The notes below the pieces were generated by a model that saw nothing but the letters and a program-made list of their open reading frames with translations, was not told the origin of the DNA and did not search any database. A DNA stretch of 64,000 bases from Candidatus Babelota bacterium (GTDB lineage: Bacteria > Babelota > Babeliae > Babelales > Vermiphilaceae). This document shows positions 34,027 to 42,939 of this stretch, piece after piece; position 1 is the stretch's first letter, and every line of letters begins with the position of its first letter. Where the stretch lies: contig JAJCZC010000035.1 in NCBI GenBank assembly GCA_029262575.1, positions 19,541-83,540 on the forward strand, given 5' to 3'. Made by a program: the position numbers and the translations under genes.

Positions 34027-34906
34027 CTAATTATTCTGATTCAGCCATTCAGCAAACCTTTTTTTTAATACTGCCAATTTTTGCACTTTTTTCTCCCGCA
34101 TCAAATCGAGTTCTTTTATCTTTGCCTCCGTCTGAGCAATGTTATTGTCGAAATCTCTTTTGACGGCGACCTTCTTTGCGGCCCTCTTTGCAGCAGCCTC
34201 CTCTTTGACGGCGGCCTTCTTTGCGGCCCTCTTTGCCTTGGCAGCAGCCTCCTCTCTTGCAGGCTTTTCTTTCTTTTGCTTTTGTTCTTGCACAAGATCC
34301 TCGAAACAATCATCCATAGATGCAAGCGATTTGCTAGTAAATTCAATGAGCCCATCTATTGCAGCTTTATCAATTTGGCCCGCATTAAACCCTGATGAGA
34401 CTAAATTATCTATGAGCTCAATTACGTGTGGTTTAAGTTCATCAATGAATGGTATTTTTGCATCTTTAGGCAAAGCAAGCAAGCCAATAAGCAACATTTT
34501 GCGCACATAACAAAATTGATTTGCCGATATAATTGGGAAAGAATTGCCCTTTTTTAAATTCTGATAAAAAATAAGTTGAGACTTTAGAGCACATCTAGAA
34601 AAATTTTTCACCTCCGTCAACACATCTCCATACTTATAGAGCTCTTCTTTGCTATTCTGATAAAGCTTTATTTTTTCATCCAATAAATCTGCTTTTTCTG
34701 TGCAAAGAGTAGACTTCCATTTATCAAAACCCGGAGCTTTTTTAAGCGCTAACAAACAATCTATTGGGCTGCCTTGGTTCACGCCTGAATCCATACAGGA
34801 TGCAATGTATTTTTTTTCGCTGATCACTTAGGTCATAGTTCGCGGCAAAATTTGCCAAACTCGAAATTAATACCCCGACAAACAAAAAAACATTCACTTT
34901 CTTCAT
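34027..34906 (-). CDS. Exported coiled-coil protein, frameshifted at a run of eight A's
   Basis: The body (266 codons, 34027-34827) has no good start. Upstream, an ATG at 34906 with AAAGGATTTGG encodes a fine signal peptide (MKKVNVFLFVGVLISSLANF) but in another frame. The two frames meet at a run of eight A's (34809-34816 on the coding strand). One A fewer would join them. The body ends with an Ala/Lys-rich repeat (about 190-235, AAAKAKRAAKKAAVK type) and a coiled coil. Either the gene is broken, phase-variable, rescued by slippage, or there is a sequencing error. Function unknown. Confidence 0.65.
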
Positions 34907-35012
34907 AGCCAAATCCTTTCAATCAAAAAGTGTATACGATAAACTGGCTCAAAGTATGAAAAATTCAGGATCAATTGTCAAAAAAAATAGATCTAAAACT
35001 GGAGTGATCATT

Positions 35013-36410
35013 GTGAAAAGCTATACAACATCATTATTCATTTTTCATCGCGATTTGCGCTTGCACGATAATACGGCCTTAATAGCTGCATGCAAACAAT
35101 CAGACGCCATTATTCCATGCTTTATATTCACACCCACGCAAGTTGGCAATGAAAATGAGTATAAAAGCGATAACGCCATTCAATTTATGATCGAATCTCT
35201 CAAAGATTTGCAACAACAAATCCAAAAAAAGGGCGGTAGGCTATACTTTTTTTATGGCGCAACCGATGAAATAGTTAAAAAATTGATTAAAGCTGAAAAA
35301 ATTGACGCAATCTTTAGCAATAAAGATTATACCCCATTTGCCCAAAAACGAGATAAAGCAATTGCAAAAATCTGCAAACAACAGGGCGTAGGTTTTCACG
35401 AATTTGATGATACATTGTTGAATGCACCGGGCAAAGTATTCAACAAGTCAGGAGAGCCTTATAAAGTGTTCACGCCATTCTGGAAGGCATCTATAAGGAT
35501 TCCTGTGGCGAAAGATCAAAAGTTTGCCTATAAAAACTTCTACACTAAACGGATTAAACTTGCGCAAGAGGACACCACCATCTTCAAGAAGGTCCTTAAA
35601 CCCCTTCACCCTGAGCCTGTTGAACGGGTATATGTGCATGGCGGCAGAAACAATGCACTCAAAATCATACGTAAACTCAAAGATTTCAAAACCTACCAAA
35701 AAACGCACAATACTCCCGCAATTAATACCACATTGCTTTCGGCGCACAATAAGTTTGGCACCATTTCAATCAGGGAACTATATTGGCATATGCGCAATTC
35801 CCTTGGGCAATCCGGCCCGCAGGGCTTAGTTCGCCAACTTTATTGGCGCGATTTTTACTATCATATTGCATACTTTTTTCCACACGTTTTTGGCCATGCA
35901 TTTCAAGAAAAATACGACAAACTCAAATGGAGTTTATCCAAAAAAAACTTCCTGCAATGGTGCAATGGTACAACCGGTTTTCCAATTATTGATGCAGGCA
36001 TGCGTCAACTTAATGAAACTGGCTGGATGCACAATCGTGTGCGCATGATTGTTGCATCATTTTTGGTCAAAGATCTGCATATTAATTGGCTCTGGGGCGA
36101 AAAGTATTTTGCGCAAAAGCTAGTTGATTATGATCCTTGTGTGAACAATGGCAATTGGCAATGGGCAGCTTCCACAGGATGTGATGCACAGCCATATTTT
36201 AGGATATTCAACCCATGGCTTCAGCAAAAAAAGTTTGACCCTGATTGCATTTATATCAAACGCTGGATGCCCGAACTCAAAAATGTAGATAATAAAGTCA
36301 TTCACAATTGGGAAAAAGAAAATAGCCCCGAGGTTGATTATCCTCGCCCGATGGTGGATCACAAGGCGGAAAAAGAGGTCGCGATCAAAATGTTTAAAAA
36401 CGCAAACTAA
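35013..36410 (+). CDS. phrB: Deoxyribodipyrimidine photolyase
   Basis: A 465-residue protein started at a GTG preceded by GGAG, giving KSYTTSLFIFHRDLRLHDNTAL, the usual photolyase N-terminus. The antenna domain is followed by the FAD-binding core: YWRDFYYHIAY, FPIIDAGMRQLNETGWMHNRVRMIVASFL, DYDPCVNNGNWQWAASTGCDAQPYFRIFNP. It repairs pyrimidine dimers using blue light. The length is normal for class I enzymes. This is notable for a supposed intracellular parasite, since light exposure implies a free or amoeba-associated stage. Confidence 0.93.
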   Translation: MKSYTTSLFIFHRDLRLHDNTALIAACKQSDAIIPCFIFTPTQVGNENEYKSDNAIQFMIESLKDLQQQIQKKGGRLYFFYGATDEIVKKLIKAEKIDAIFSNKDYTPFAQKRDKAIAKICKQQGVGFHEFDDTLLNAPGKVFNKSGEPYKVFTPFWKASIRIPVAKDQKFAYKNFYTKRIKLAQEDTTIFKKVLKPLHPEPVERVYVHGGRNNALKIIRKLKDFKTYQKTHNTPAINTTLLSAHNKFGTISIRELYWHMRNSLGQSGPQGLVRQLYWRDFYYHIAYFFPHVFGHAFQEKYDKLKWSLSKKNFLQWCNGTTGFPIIDAGMRQLNETGWMHNRVRMIVASFLVKDLHINWLWGEKYFAQKLVDYDPCVNNGNWQWAASTGCDAQPYFRIFNPWLQQKKFDPDCIYIKRWMPELKNVDNKVIHNWEKENSPEVDYPRPMVDHKAEKEVAIKMFKNAN

Positions 36411-36484
36411 AAAAACTAACTTGACTATTACCACTCTATGTTTCATCATAATGCAAACTTAAATATCAAGCAAAAGGTTCTTAA

Positions 36485-37132
36485 ATGAAAAAATACGCTC
36501 TTTGGCTCATGTTGTTTGCCCATACCATTTCACATTCAACTCAAACTGACCAAAAGATATATCAACAGGCGAAAGAATCCGTGGATCATCTATTTTCAAT
36601 ATTAAAATCGGCAAATAAAAGTTGTTACATTGGTGAAAATGTTTCGCAACTTGCACATGCTCTACAATGCGCATATGAAGCACAAATCCGAGGAGGATCA
36701 GAAGAACTAATCTTAGCATGCTTATTCCATGACATTGGTCATCAACTTGGTGATGCAAAAAGCATGGGAGGCTTTGGTGTCGCTGATCATGAAAATATAG
36801 GAGCAAACTTTATTGCTGAACTTGGCTTTAGCCATAACATCGCTGAAATTGTACGTGCGCACATTGATGCCAAACGTTATTTAATTTGCAAGGATCCAAC
36901 ATACTATGATGGTTTGTCTGATGGAAGCAAGCAAACATTTAAATATCAAGGCGAGCCAATGTCACCCGAAGAAGCTGAAGCATTTGAGCAGGATCCACTT
37001 TTTGAGCAAAAATTGACCATGCGAAAATGTGAAGAATGCGCAAAAACGCCCAATCGTGTTGTGCCCGCACTGCAAACCTATTATGAGATGGCAGTTGAAC
37101 ATCTATATCAAGCATTGATCAACAAGCAATAA
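36485..37132 (+). CDS. Exported HD-domain protein resembling the phosphonate oxygenase PhnZ
   Basis: A 215-residue protein with a signal peptide (about 1-19). The rest matches the PhnZ/phosphonate-degradation HDIG family: Y48 and E51 (YIGENVSQ), H58 (LAHALQC), H82-D83 (FHDIGH), H102 (DHEN), H126 (RAHIDAKRYL) and K130, then QGEPMSPEEAEAFEQDP. The final ligand, Asp in PhnZ, is Glu here (MRKCEECAKTP). PhnZ is a diiron oxygenase that cleaves hydroxyphosphonates. Export is unusual for this family, and no phn genes are nearby, so the substrate may differ. Confidence 0.82.
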   Translation: MKKYALWLMLFAHTISHSTQTDQKIYQQAKESVDHLFSILKSANKSCYIGENVSQLAHALQCAYEAQIRGGSEELILACLFHDIGHQLGDAKSMGGFGVADHENIGANFIAELGFSHNIAEIVRAHIDAKRYLICKDPTYYDGLSDGSKQTFKYQGEPMSPEEAEAFEQDPLFEQKLTMRKCEECAKTPNRVVPALQTYYEMAVEHLYQALINKQ

Positions 37133-37205
37133 TAATTGTTGAAAAAAACCTGCTTCATTGTATATATTCAAAAGAGAAACTTTTATTACATAAATGGACT
37201 ATATA

Positions 37206-38570
37206 ATGAATGCATATCTAAAAAATTTCCTGACCGTTTTCTTTTACGGCATTGCTGCAGCAGTCATAATTTTGCTCACCACCTATTTTAGTGGCCGAAA
37301 AGCGTTTTCTAAATTAGCAAAAGATAACTTAATAGCTATAAGAACATCAAAAAAACTGCAAATCGAGACTTACTTTGATCAAATTCGCAATCAATGCGAA
37401 ACGTTTGCGCAAGATTTTATGGTTATCGACGCAATGAAACAGTTCAAAGAAGCTTTTGCATCATTAGATGAGCAAGTAAAAGATGAAAATTTGAATAAAC
37501 AAAAGGATGCGTTAAGGCAATATTATACGGATCAATTTTTAATGCGATTAAATCCCAATCTGAGTGTTAAAAAAACTGCAGATGAGTTCTTCCCTTCAAA
37601 ACCAAGTTCTGTGTTGTTGCAAGACGCTTATATAGTCAACAATCCAAATCCAACAGGACAAAAGGATAAACTTGATTCGGCAAAGAATACTGGACCTTAC
37701 GATACTATCCACCAAAAATATCATCCATACTTCCGCAACTTTTTGAATAAATTTAAATACTATGACATTTTCTTGATTGATCATAAATCCGGCATTGTGC
37801 TTTATAGCGTGTTTAAAGAAATAGACTTCACCAATAATCTCTACACAACGGAACTAAAGGATTCAAACCTCTCTCATTTGATTGAAAAAATATCCCGTTC
37901 AGAAAAAACACATGAAGCTAAAATTGTTGACTATAAATTTTATGACCCATCTTATGCAGCTCCAGCAGCATTTATAGCCGCACCAATATATGATGGGGAT
38001 ACTCAAATTGGTGCACTTGCATTTCAGATGCCAGTGGATCAAATCAATATGTATATGATCGACAATAAAGAGTGGGAGGAAGCTGGTCTTGGCAAAACAG
38101 GGGAATCTTATTTGGTCGGAAAAGGCTATTCAATGCGCAGTGTTTCGCGATTTTTGGTCGAAGAGCCAGAAAAATACTTCAAGTTCCTCAAGCAAGAAAA
38201 GGTTGACCCACTTGTTATAAAAAATATCGAAATATTCAATACGTCTATTTTACTCCAAAAGGTAAATACAGAACCTGCCCGTGCAGCATTGCAAGAAAAA
38301 ACTGGCACAATGAAAGCAAAAGATTATAGAGGCCTTAACGTCTTTAGTGCCTATGCACCACTTAATATTAAAGGACTACACTGGGCAATTTTGGCTGAAA
38401 AAGATGTTACTGAGGCCCTTGGGCCACTAACAGGATTACTCATAGCAATAACTCTCTGGGGTCTATTGCTCCTGATAATCTTCCTGGGTCTAAGTTTTTT
38501 TTTTACTTGGCTATCTTCAAAAGAGGAAAAGAAAGCAAAAAAACGAGCAACAACAAAGGAAAAAAAATGA
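37206..38570 (+). CDS. Membrane sensor with extracytoplasmic Cache-type domain and no output domain
   Basis: A 454-residue protein with a membrane helix near residues 8-28, a large outside domain (about 30-400) and a second helix (about 412-437), then a short Lys-rich tail (KKAKKRATTKEKK). The outside part contains LQDAYIVNNPNPTGQKDKLD, YHPYFRNFLNKFKYYDIFLIDHKSGIVLYSVFKE and PIYDGDTQIGALAFQMP, as in double-Cache sensors of chemoreceptors and cyclases. No HAMP, methyl-accepting, cyclase or kinase domain follows. It is 10 bases from a channel-like gene, suggesting they work together. Confidence 0.78.
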   Translation: MNAYLKNFLTVFFYGIAAAVIILLTTYFSGRKAFSKLAKDNLIAIRTSKKLQIETYFDQIRNQCETFAQDFMVIDAMKQFKEAFASLDEQVKDENLNKQKDALRQYYTDQFLMRLNPNLSVKKTADEFFPSKPSSVLLQDAYIVNNPNPTGQKDKLDSAKNTGPYDTIHQKYHPYFRNFLNKFKYYDIFLIDHKSGIVLYSVFKEIDFTNNLYTTELKDSNLSHLIEKISRSEKTHEAKIVDYKFYDPSYAAPAAFIAAPIYDGDTQIGALAFQMPVDQINMYMIDNKEWEEAGLGKTGESYLVGKGYSMRSVSRFLVEEPEKYFKFLKQEKVDPLVIKNIEIFNTSILLQKVNTEPARAALQEKTGTMKAKDYRGLNVFSAYAPLNIKGLHWAILAEKDVTEALGPLTGLLIAITLWGLLLLIIFLGLSFFFTWLSSKEEKKAKKRATTKEKK

Positions 38571-38580
38571 GTAAAAAATA

Positions 38581-39684
38581 ATGCAAAACAAAACCGCATG
38601 GATACTTTCAGCACTTTTTTCATTCACGGTATTTTTAGCTAGTTTTGCTATTTTATATAAGCACCATAGATACACACAGCCAAGTGGATTAAAAGAGGGC
38701 ACTGAAATAATAACTGGCAAGCAAACTCTTGCATTTTTGCAAACAAATGCACAAAATCGCAATGCCGATATTTCATTACAACATCTTATCCCAACGGGTA
38801 TCATAATCAAATCACTGACCATTAAAAATAAAAACATTATTGTCCTTTCAGGCTCTATCTGGCAAACCTATGCGGAACAAGATCAAAAATTAAAAAAAGA
38901 GGTGGCCATTCTCAATGCGCGAAAGACTTTAATCACGCCTACTTATGAGCGAAAAACTGAACATGGCACAGTGTATGGTTTTGACTTTCAGGCAGAAATG
39001 ATAGAACAATTTGATTACACACGCTTTCCACTTGATCGCCAACAAATAAGCTTGGAATTGGCTCATTCCTCACTGATTGAGCCCGTAATATTAACACCAG
39101 ATTTCGCATCATGGAAATCCTCAGAAACACAAAAAATTGGCGTAGATCCTGATCTCAAACCAATTGGCTTTGTAATAGGAGATGCATTCTTTTCGTATAC
39201 ACTTGAAAAAAGTGTAACCACCAAAGGAATTGATGATTATGTCTTTTCAGACAATTTTCCTGTTTTAAATTTTAACATGAACGTTAAACGCGAAGTAATC
39301 AATCTTCTTATTTTGGTCTTCTTGCCTGTAATCACCATTCTTGTTTTATCTTTTGCTTTTTTACTCATGTTTCGCAGGCTCTTTTCTCGACCCCATTCAT
39401 ATATCACCATCAATGCCGCAATATTATTTGCCCTAATAGTTTCACATCAAAGATTACGTGACTTGATTCCATCAACTGTGCCCAGTTATCCAGAATACGC
39501 CTATTTTTTGAGTTACCTCATTATTCTATTTAATATCATGTTGGCGGTGCGTTACGTCAAAACATTGGGATCGACTAAATCCATTAAATCAATGCCGCGC
39601 GAAACATTCCTTTTTCGGACTATGTATTGGCCGTTTGTTTCTACTGTATTTTTCATCATAACCTTCATGTTCTTCTCATCCTGA
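38581..39684 (+). CDS. Pentameric ligand-gated ion channel-like protein
   Basis: A 367-residue protein. A membrane helix (about 8-27) precedes a beta-rich domain containing FDYTRFPLDRQQISLEL (FPLD at 149-152), the hallmark of the Cys-loop (here without cysteines). Four helices follow: REVINLLILVFLPVITILVLSF, ITINAAILFALIVSHQRL, EYAYFLSYLIILFNIMLAV and YWPFVSTVFFIITFMFF, the count and order of pLGICs. Prokaryotic relatives are GLIC, ELIC and DeCLIC. The extra N-terminal helix is unusual. It could pass cations or anions when the neighbouring Cache sensor binds a ligand; that link is inference. Confidence 0.72.
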   Translation: MQNKTAWILSALFSFTVFLASFAILYKHHRYTQPSGLKEGTEIITGKQTLAFLQTNAQNRNADISLQHLIPTGIIIKSLTIKNKNIIVLSGSIWQTYAEQDQKLKKEVAILNARKTLITPTYERKTEHGTVYGFDFQAEMIEQFDYTRFPLDRQQISLELAHSSLIEPVILTPDFASWKSSETQKIGVDPDLKPIGFVIGDAFFSYTLEKSVTTKGIDDYVFSDNFPVLNFNMNVKREVINLLILVFLPVITILVLSFAFLLMFRRLFSRPHSYITINAAILFALIVSHQRLRDLIPSTVPSYPEYAYFLSYLIILFNIMLAVRYVKTLGSTKSIKSMPRETFLFRTMYWPFVSTVFFIITFMFFSS

Positions 39685-39713
39685 GTCCTGCGGTATTCTT
39701 TATGTGATGTGTA

Positions 39714-40535
39714 CTATTCAATACAACATTGATCATCATTCATGACAACCATTTCGTCTTTCACTAGGCCACTCAAAATACGCTCATACCGATCATGTTC
39801 TTTGCCAAGAAAAACTAATAATACATCTTTGTGTAACGTGCCAACTTCAATCAATTTTTTGATAATACGCCCACGAATTTGCCGATCGGAACCTTCAAAC
39901 TTTGATTGTACTGCATGATGAGCACTTTTGCGGCTCGGATTGGGTAACTTTTTTTTCAGATGCACTCCATAATCCATAAGTGCATAATACCATTCGCGCG
40001 GATTGAGAGTATCCAATGTTTGCTCAATAAGTGGGATTAACTGCGCATCTTTGATATCTGATTGATCTTTAAAAAAAGAGTGCAAATAAACTGCACGAAT
40101 ATTAGTTTCGATAAAAACCACCGGTTTATTGAATGCAAATGCCGCAATTGAAGCTGCAGTGTTTGGCCCAATGTGGGCAAATGTTTGCAGAACATCTGGA
40201 TCATCTGGTAACTTGCCATCAAACTCCTGCACTATGCGCTGCGCATTCTGCCACAATGCTTTGCCGCGCCGATTATAACCAAGACCTTGCCAAACGCCCA
40301 AAACATCGCGCAAGTCTGCTTCAGCTAATGTTTGCACATCTGCAAATGCTGCAATGAATTGATCAAATTTTGGTTCAACACGATAGGTTTGCGTTTGTTG
40401 AAGCATTATTTCAGAAACTAGAATGTAATATGGATTATCAACATTGCGCCACGCAAATGGCCGTCCATACTCTTGATAAAACTGCCAAACAAAGTTTTGA
40501 AATTGCGTTTTGTCTTTTTGTAGTAATGTTTTCAT
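39714..40535 (-). CDS. mutY: MutY-like A/G-specific adenine glycosylase without Fe-S cluster
   Basis: A 273-residue HhH-GPD enzyme. The N-terminus reads PYYILVSEIMLQQTQT, with E42 the catalytic Glu. The HhH hairpin is FAHIGPNTAASIAAF, and ETNIRAV has E143 where MutY has its catalytic Asp. After this the Cys-x6-Cys-x2-Cys-x5-Cys of MutY is absent: YALMDYGVHLKKKLPNPSRKSAHH has none. It also lacks the Nudix-like C-terminal domain. It removes adenine opposite 8-oxoguanine in ordinary MutY; here specificity is uncertain. A -10 box TATACT lies only 7 bases before the ATG. Confidence 0.82.
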   Translation of the reverse strand: MKTLLQKDKTQFQNFVWQFYQEYGRPFAWRNVDNPYYILVSEIMLQQTQTYRVEPKFDQFIAAFADVQTLAEADLRDVLGVWQGLGYNRRGKALWQNAQRIVQEFDGKLPDDPDVLQTFAHIGPNTAASIAAFAFNKPVVFIETNIRAVYLHSFFKDQSDIKDAQLIPLIEQTLDTLNPREWYYALMDYGVHLKKKLPNPSRKSAHHAVQSKFEGSDRQIRGRIIKKLIEVGTLHKDVLLVFLGKEHDRYERILSGLVKDEMVVMNDDQCCIE

Positions 40536-40607
40536 GCAAATAAGTATACAAGATCTACTGCAAAAGGCATTCTTGTTTTTAGCTTTCTTTAATGACCACC
40601 TTATAAA

Positions 40608-40640
40608 GCATAAGGTTTATTCGCCAGCTAAGCTCGTGGG
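40608..40640. repeat. CGCCAGCTAA short repeat, copy 2
   Basis: AAGGTTTATTCGCCAGCTAAGC matches AAGGTTTGACCGCCAGCTAAAC at 43786. A third, partial copy (GCCAGCTAAAAGCAAATGGCGG) lies at 4630, after the ATPase gene. Confidence 0.4.
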
Positions 40641-40650
40641 TTGAAGAAAA

Positions 40651-42495
40651 TCATCCAATTATTGGCCAATAGGACAAAATCGTTTTGAGCAAAGCTAAAT
40701 ACCCAGGAGCAACATCTGCTTTTGCTGATTTCAGCTTCAATTTGATCGGGCGATTAGTTCCAAGAATTCTTGCAAGAAACTCGTCAAGGCTTTCAGGCTT
40801 ACTGCGATCTTCTTTAGGTATCAAATGTTTTTCTCCATTAGCGACCCTATGTTTACTTGCCAAAAAAGACAGAATGTTATCGACATTAGAAATAAGAGTC
40901 CTTATATTCATTGAATTATCATGAGAAACAACAGTATGCACGATCTGTTTACACTTGGTGCTATTATAAACCCCTCTCAATTCTTGAAAAGGCCTCTCTG
41001 CGAGTCTTTTGATAAAAAAATCTAAAAGAATTCTATTTTTTGTCTCTGGGGCCATTAAAGGAATATTAATTTGCAATATCCTGGAAACTAAAGCAGCGTT
41101 ATCTAAGATAAGCTTTGTGTTGTTTGTAGTGAAAATATAATAAGCAAAACCAGGGATCGTGAGGTTGAGTGTTGGCAAATATATTTTACGCTGTGGATCA
41201 AACCACTCCTTGAGCTCGCTGGCAGTATATTTACGATCTTCATCGGCTTCATCAATTGGAACCCCTAAAATTAGGCCTCCATTATCTCCTTGGCCCAAGA
41301 TCATGTTTTCGAAATCAGAGAGCTTGGGGTCATCAACAAGGTCTTCTAGATTCCCACGAGAATTTACATTTCCCTCTTTAAGTTGATCCATAGTGATATA
41401 AACTTCTGGAAATCCGAGCAACTTGAGAAGCCTTCTCGCTAAATAAGTTTTACCCGTTCCACTAGGGCCAGCTAATAATAAGTGAATACCTGAATCGCCG
41501 TCCCTATGACCAAATGAAGGTCTTTTGGCATGCGATTCCATGCGATTCATAAAATCGTAAATCATCCGTTTTTGCTTGAGAGGAAGAAATGACAGTGTTT
41601 TATCTATTTCTTCCGCATTGTTTTTTCGCGCTTCAGCTATGTTATGACACTTTGTTGGAATCTTGCTTAAAAACTTAATCACTCGATGATAAGGCGAAAG
41701 CTTTTTATCATCTAAGGTTGACGACGCACCTGAACTTTGCTGGGAATTCATTTTAAGCACAAGAGTGAGTATGCTCATTCGCTCTATTGTGTTGGCAAGA
41801 AATTGAAATATTCGATCAACATCATTTTTTTGAAAAAAAGCATTTTTTCGCTCCTGCTCATAAGTGCGAATGTTTTCAAAAAATTCATACATTGTTTGGA
41901 CTATACGACGACTATAAGGGCCAAGCTTAGAGCAACTTCCAATACATTCGCCTTCACAATCCTTTTTAGGATTCCAGTTGGGATTCCTCTGCCTGATGGA
42001 CGCTTCCGCTTTTGACAATATTACATCAATAGCATCAATATTTTTTTGATAAGATCCTGACATAATTGCATCGGCAGTCTCCTTGCCAGCCCAACGGTCT
42101 ATAAAGCCATTAAGAATCCCACAACCCTTTCCCCACCACCAATCCAAATCCGCGAGACGCCCAGGCTTCATAGCTTTACCCTGCTCATAGACGGTCCTAA
42201 GTATACCTTTATTGCTGACATTTTCATGAAGCAAAGGATGTAGGATATTTTCAAGTTGCCGTTTTGTGATTCTGACTTTTTCCTCAAAACCTGTAGGTAT
42301 TCCAGAGTTACTATTTGAAGACGCAGTATTATTTGTATATGCAATCCGATCTGAGCTCGCAACGTTGTTTGAACAAGCCGCATAATTTAGACTTGCTCTG
42401 CCTCTGCCATGGGACCGTGAAGAATCAGAGCATACCACAGGGCTCGCAAAATTTAACAAGACCATTAAAATTTGATAAATACATCTATTTTTCAC
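40651..42495 (-). CDS. Exported AAA+ ATPase
   Basis: A 614-residue protein started at a GTG after AAAAGGATATAGA, with a signal peptide (about 1-22). The N-terminal half is Ser/Asn-rich, then helical with a Cys cluster (KKDCEGECIGSCSK, about 178-190). The AAA+ module has Walker A GPSGTGKT (343-350), Walker B VPIDEAD (D415, E416), sensor 1 FTTNN (N458, N459) and an arginine finger near R472 (ALVSRI). An exported AAA+ protein needs ATP outside the bacterium, so it is likely to act in the host cytosol. Substrate unknown. Confidence 0.82.
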   Translation of the reverse strand: MKNRCIYQILMVLLNFASPVVCSDSSRSHGRGRASLNYAACSNNVASSDRIAYTNNTASSNSNSGIPTGFEEKVRITKRQLENILHPLLHENVSNKGILRTVYEQGKAMKPGRLADLDWWWGKGCGILNGFIDRWAGKETADAIMSGSYQKNIDAIDVILSKAEASIRQRNPNWNPKKDCEGECIGSCSKLGPYSRRIVQTMYEFFENIRTYEQERKNAFFQKNDVDRIFQFLANTIERMSILTLVLKMNSQQSSGASSTLDDKKLSPYHRVIKFLSKIPTKCHNIAEARKNNAEEIDKTLSFLPLKQKRMIYDFMNRMESHAKRPSFGHRDGDSGIHLLLAGPSGTGKTYLARRLLKLLGFPEVYITMDQLKEGNVNSRGNLEDLVDDPKLSDFENMILGQGDNGGLILGVPIDEADEDRKYTASELKEWFDPQRKIYLPTLNLTIPGFAYYIFTTNNTKLILDNAALVSRILQINIPLMAPETKNRILLDFFIKRLAERPFQELRGVYNSTKCKQIVHTVVSHDNSMNIRTLISNVDNILSFLASKHRVANGEKHLIPKEDRSKPESLDEFLARILGTNRPIKLKLKSAKADVAPGYLALLKTILSYWPIIG

Positions 42496-42587
42496 TCTAT
42501 ATCCTTTTCAATAGTTTGACATGCATGATAAATTTTATATATAATCTCGTCAAGATTAAGTAATGAGTTTTTAAGTAAAGGGCAAGA

Positions 42588-42914
42588 ATGAAGCTAGCTC
42601 ATTGGCTGTATAGAGTTTGCTTATTTGGGGTATTTATTTGCAACTTAAATCTAATGCATAGTGCATCTGAAGACGAGCTTCCAACTCCTGCTGCCCCATG
42701 GCCAGGTTGGCCATGGCCACAACCAGATTTTTTAACTCTTACACAATATAAAAACAAACACCCAGCAGGTTTTGCAAATTTAGTCTTATTCACAAAACAA
42801 CCAAAAAAGTTTCCACTGAAAGCAAATGACAAAACTAGCTTAAAAAATTTTGGCATCGATCCTACTCACCCAAAATTACCCGCTCTCGTTATGTCCATCA
42901 TTCAACGAAAATAA
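42588..42914 (+). CDS. Small exported protein, tandem family member 1
   Basis: A 108-residue protein with a signal peptide (about 1-25) and a Pro/Trp-rich stretch (PWPGWPWPQPD). The tail from YKNKHPAGFANLVLF to LPALVMSIIQRK is shared almost word for word with the next two genes. The conserved tail may be an interaction or sorting module. Unrecognised family. Confidence 0.7.
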   Translation: MKLAHWLYRVCLFGVFICNLNLMHSASEDELPTPAAPWPGWPWPQPDFLTLTQYKNKHPAGFANLVLFTKQPKKFPLKANDKTSLKNFGIDPTHPKLPALVMSIIQRK

Positions 42915-42939
42915 CTCCTTCAATTAAAAGGAAAACGAT

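Noticed and set aside
34081..34510. Overlapping plus-strand frames rich in Ala/Leu opposite the coiled-coil gene
   Set aside because: They are antisense to the Lys/Ala repeat of the real gene, with no ribosome binding site and repetitive composition.
38351..38837. Minus-strand frames opposite the Cache/channel junction
   Set aside because: Hydrophobic Phe/Cys-rich translations that simply mirror membrane-helix codons of the real genes.
39714..40535. C-terminal CCIE of MutY as a CaaX box
   Set aside because: The protein has no signal peptide and the last residue is acidic, so chance is the better explanation.
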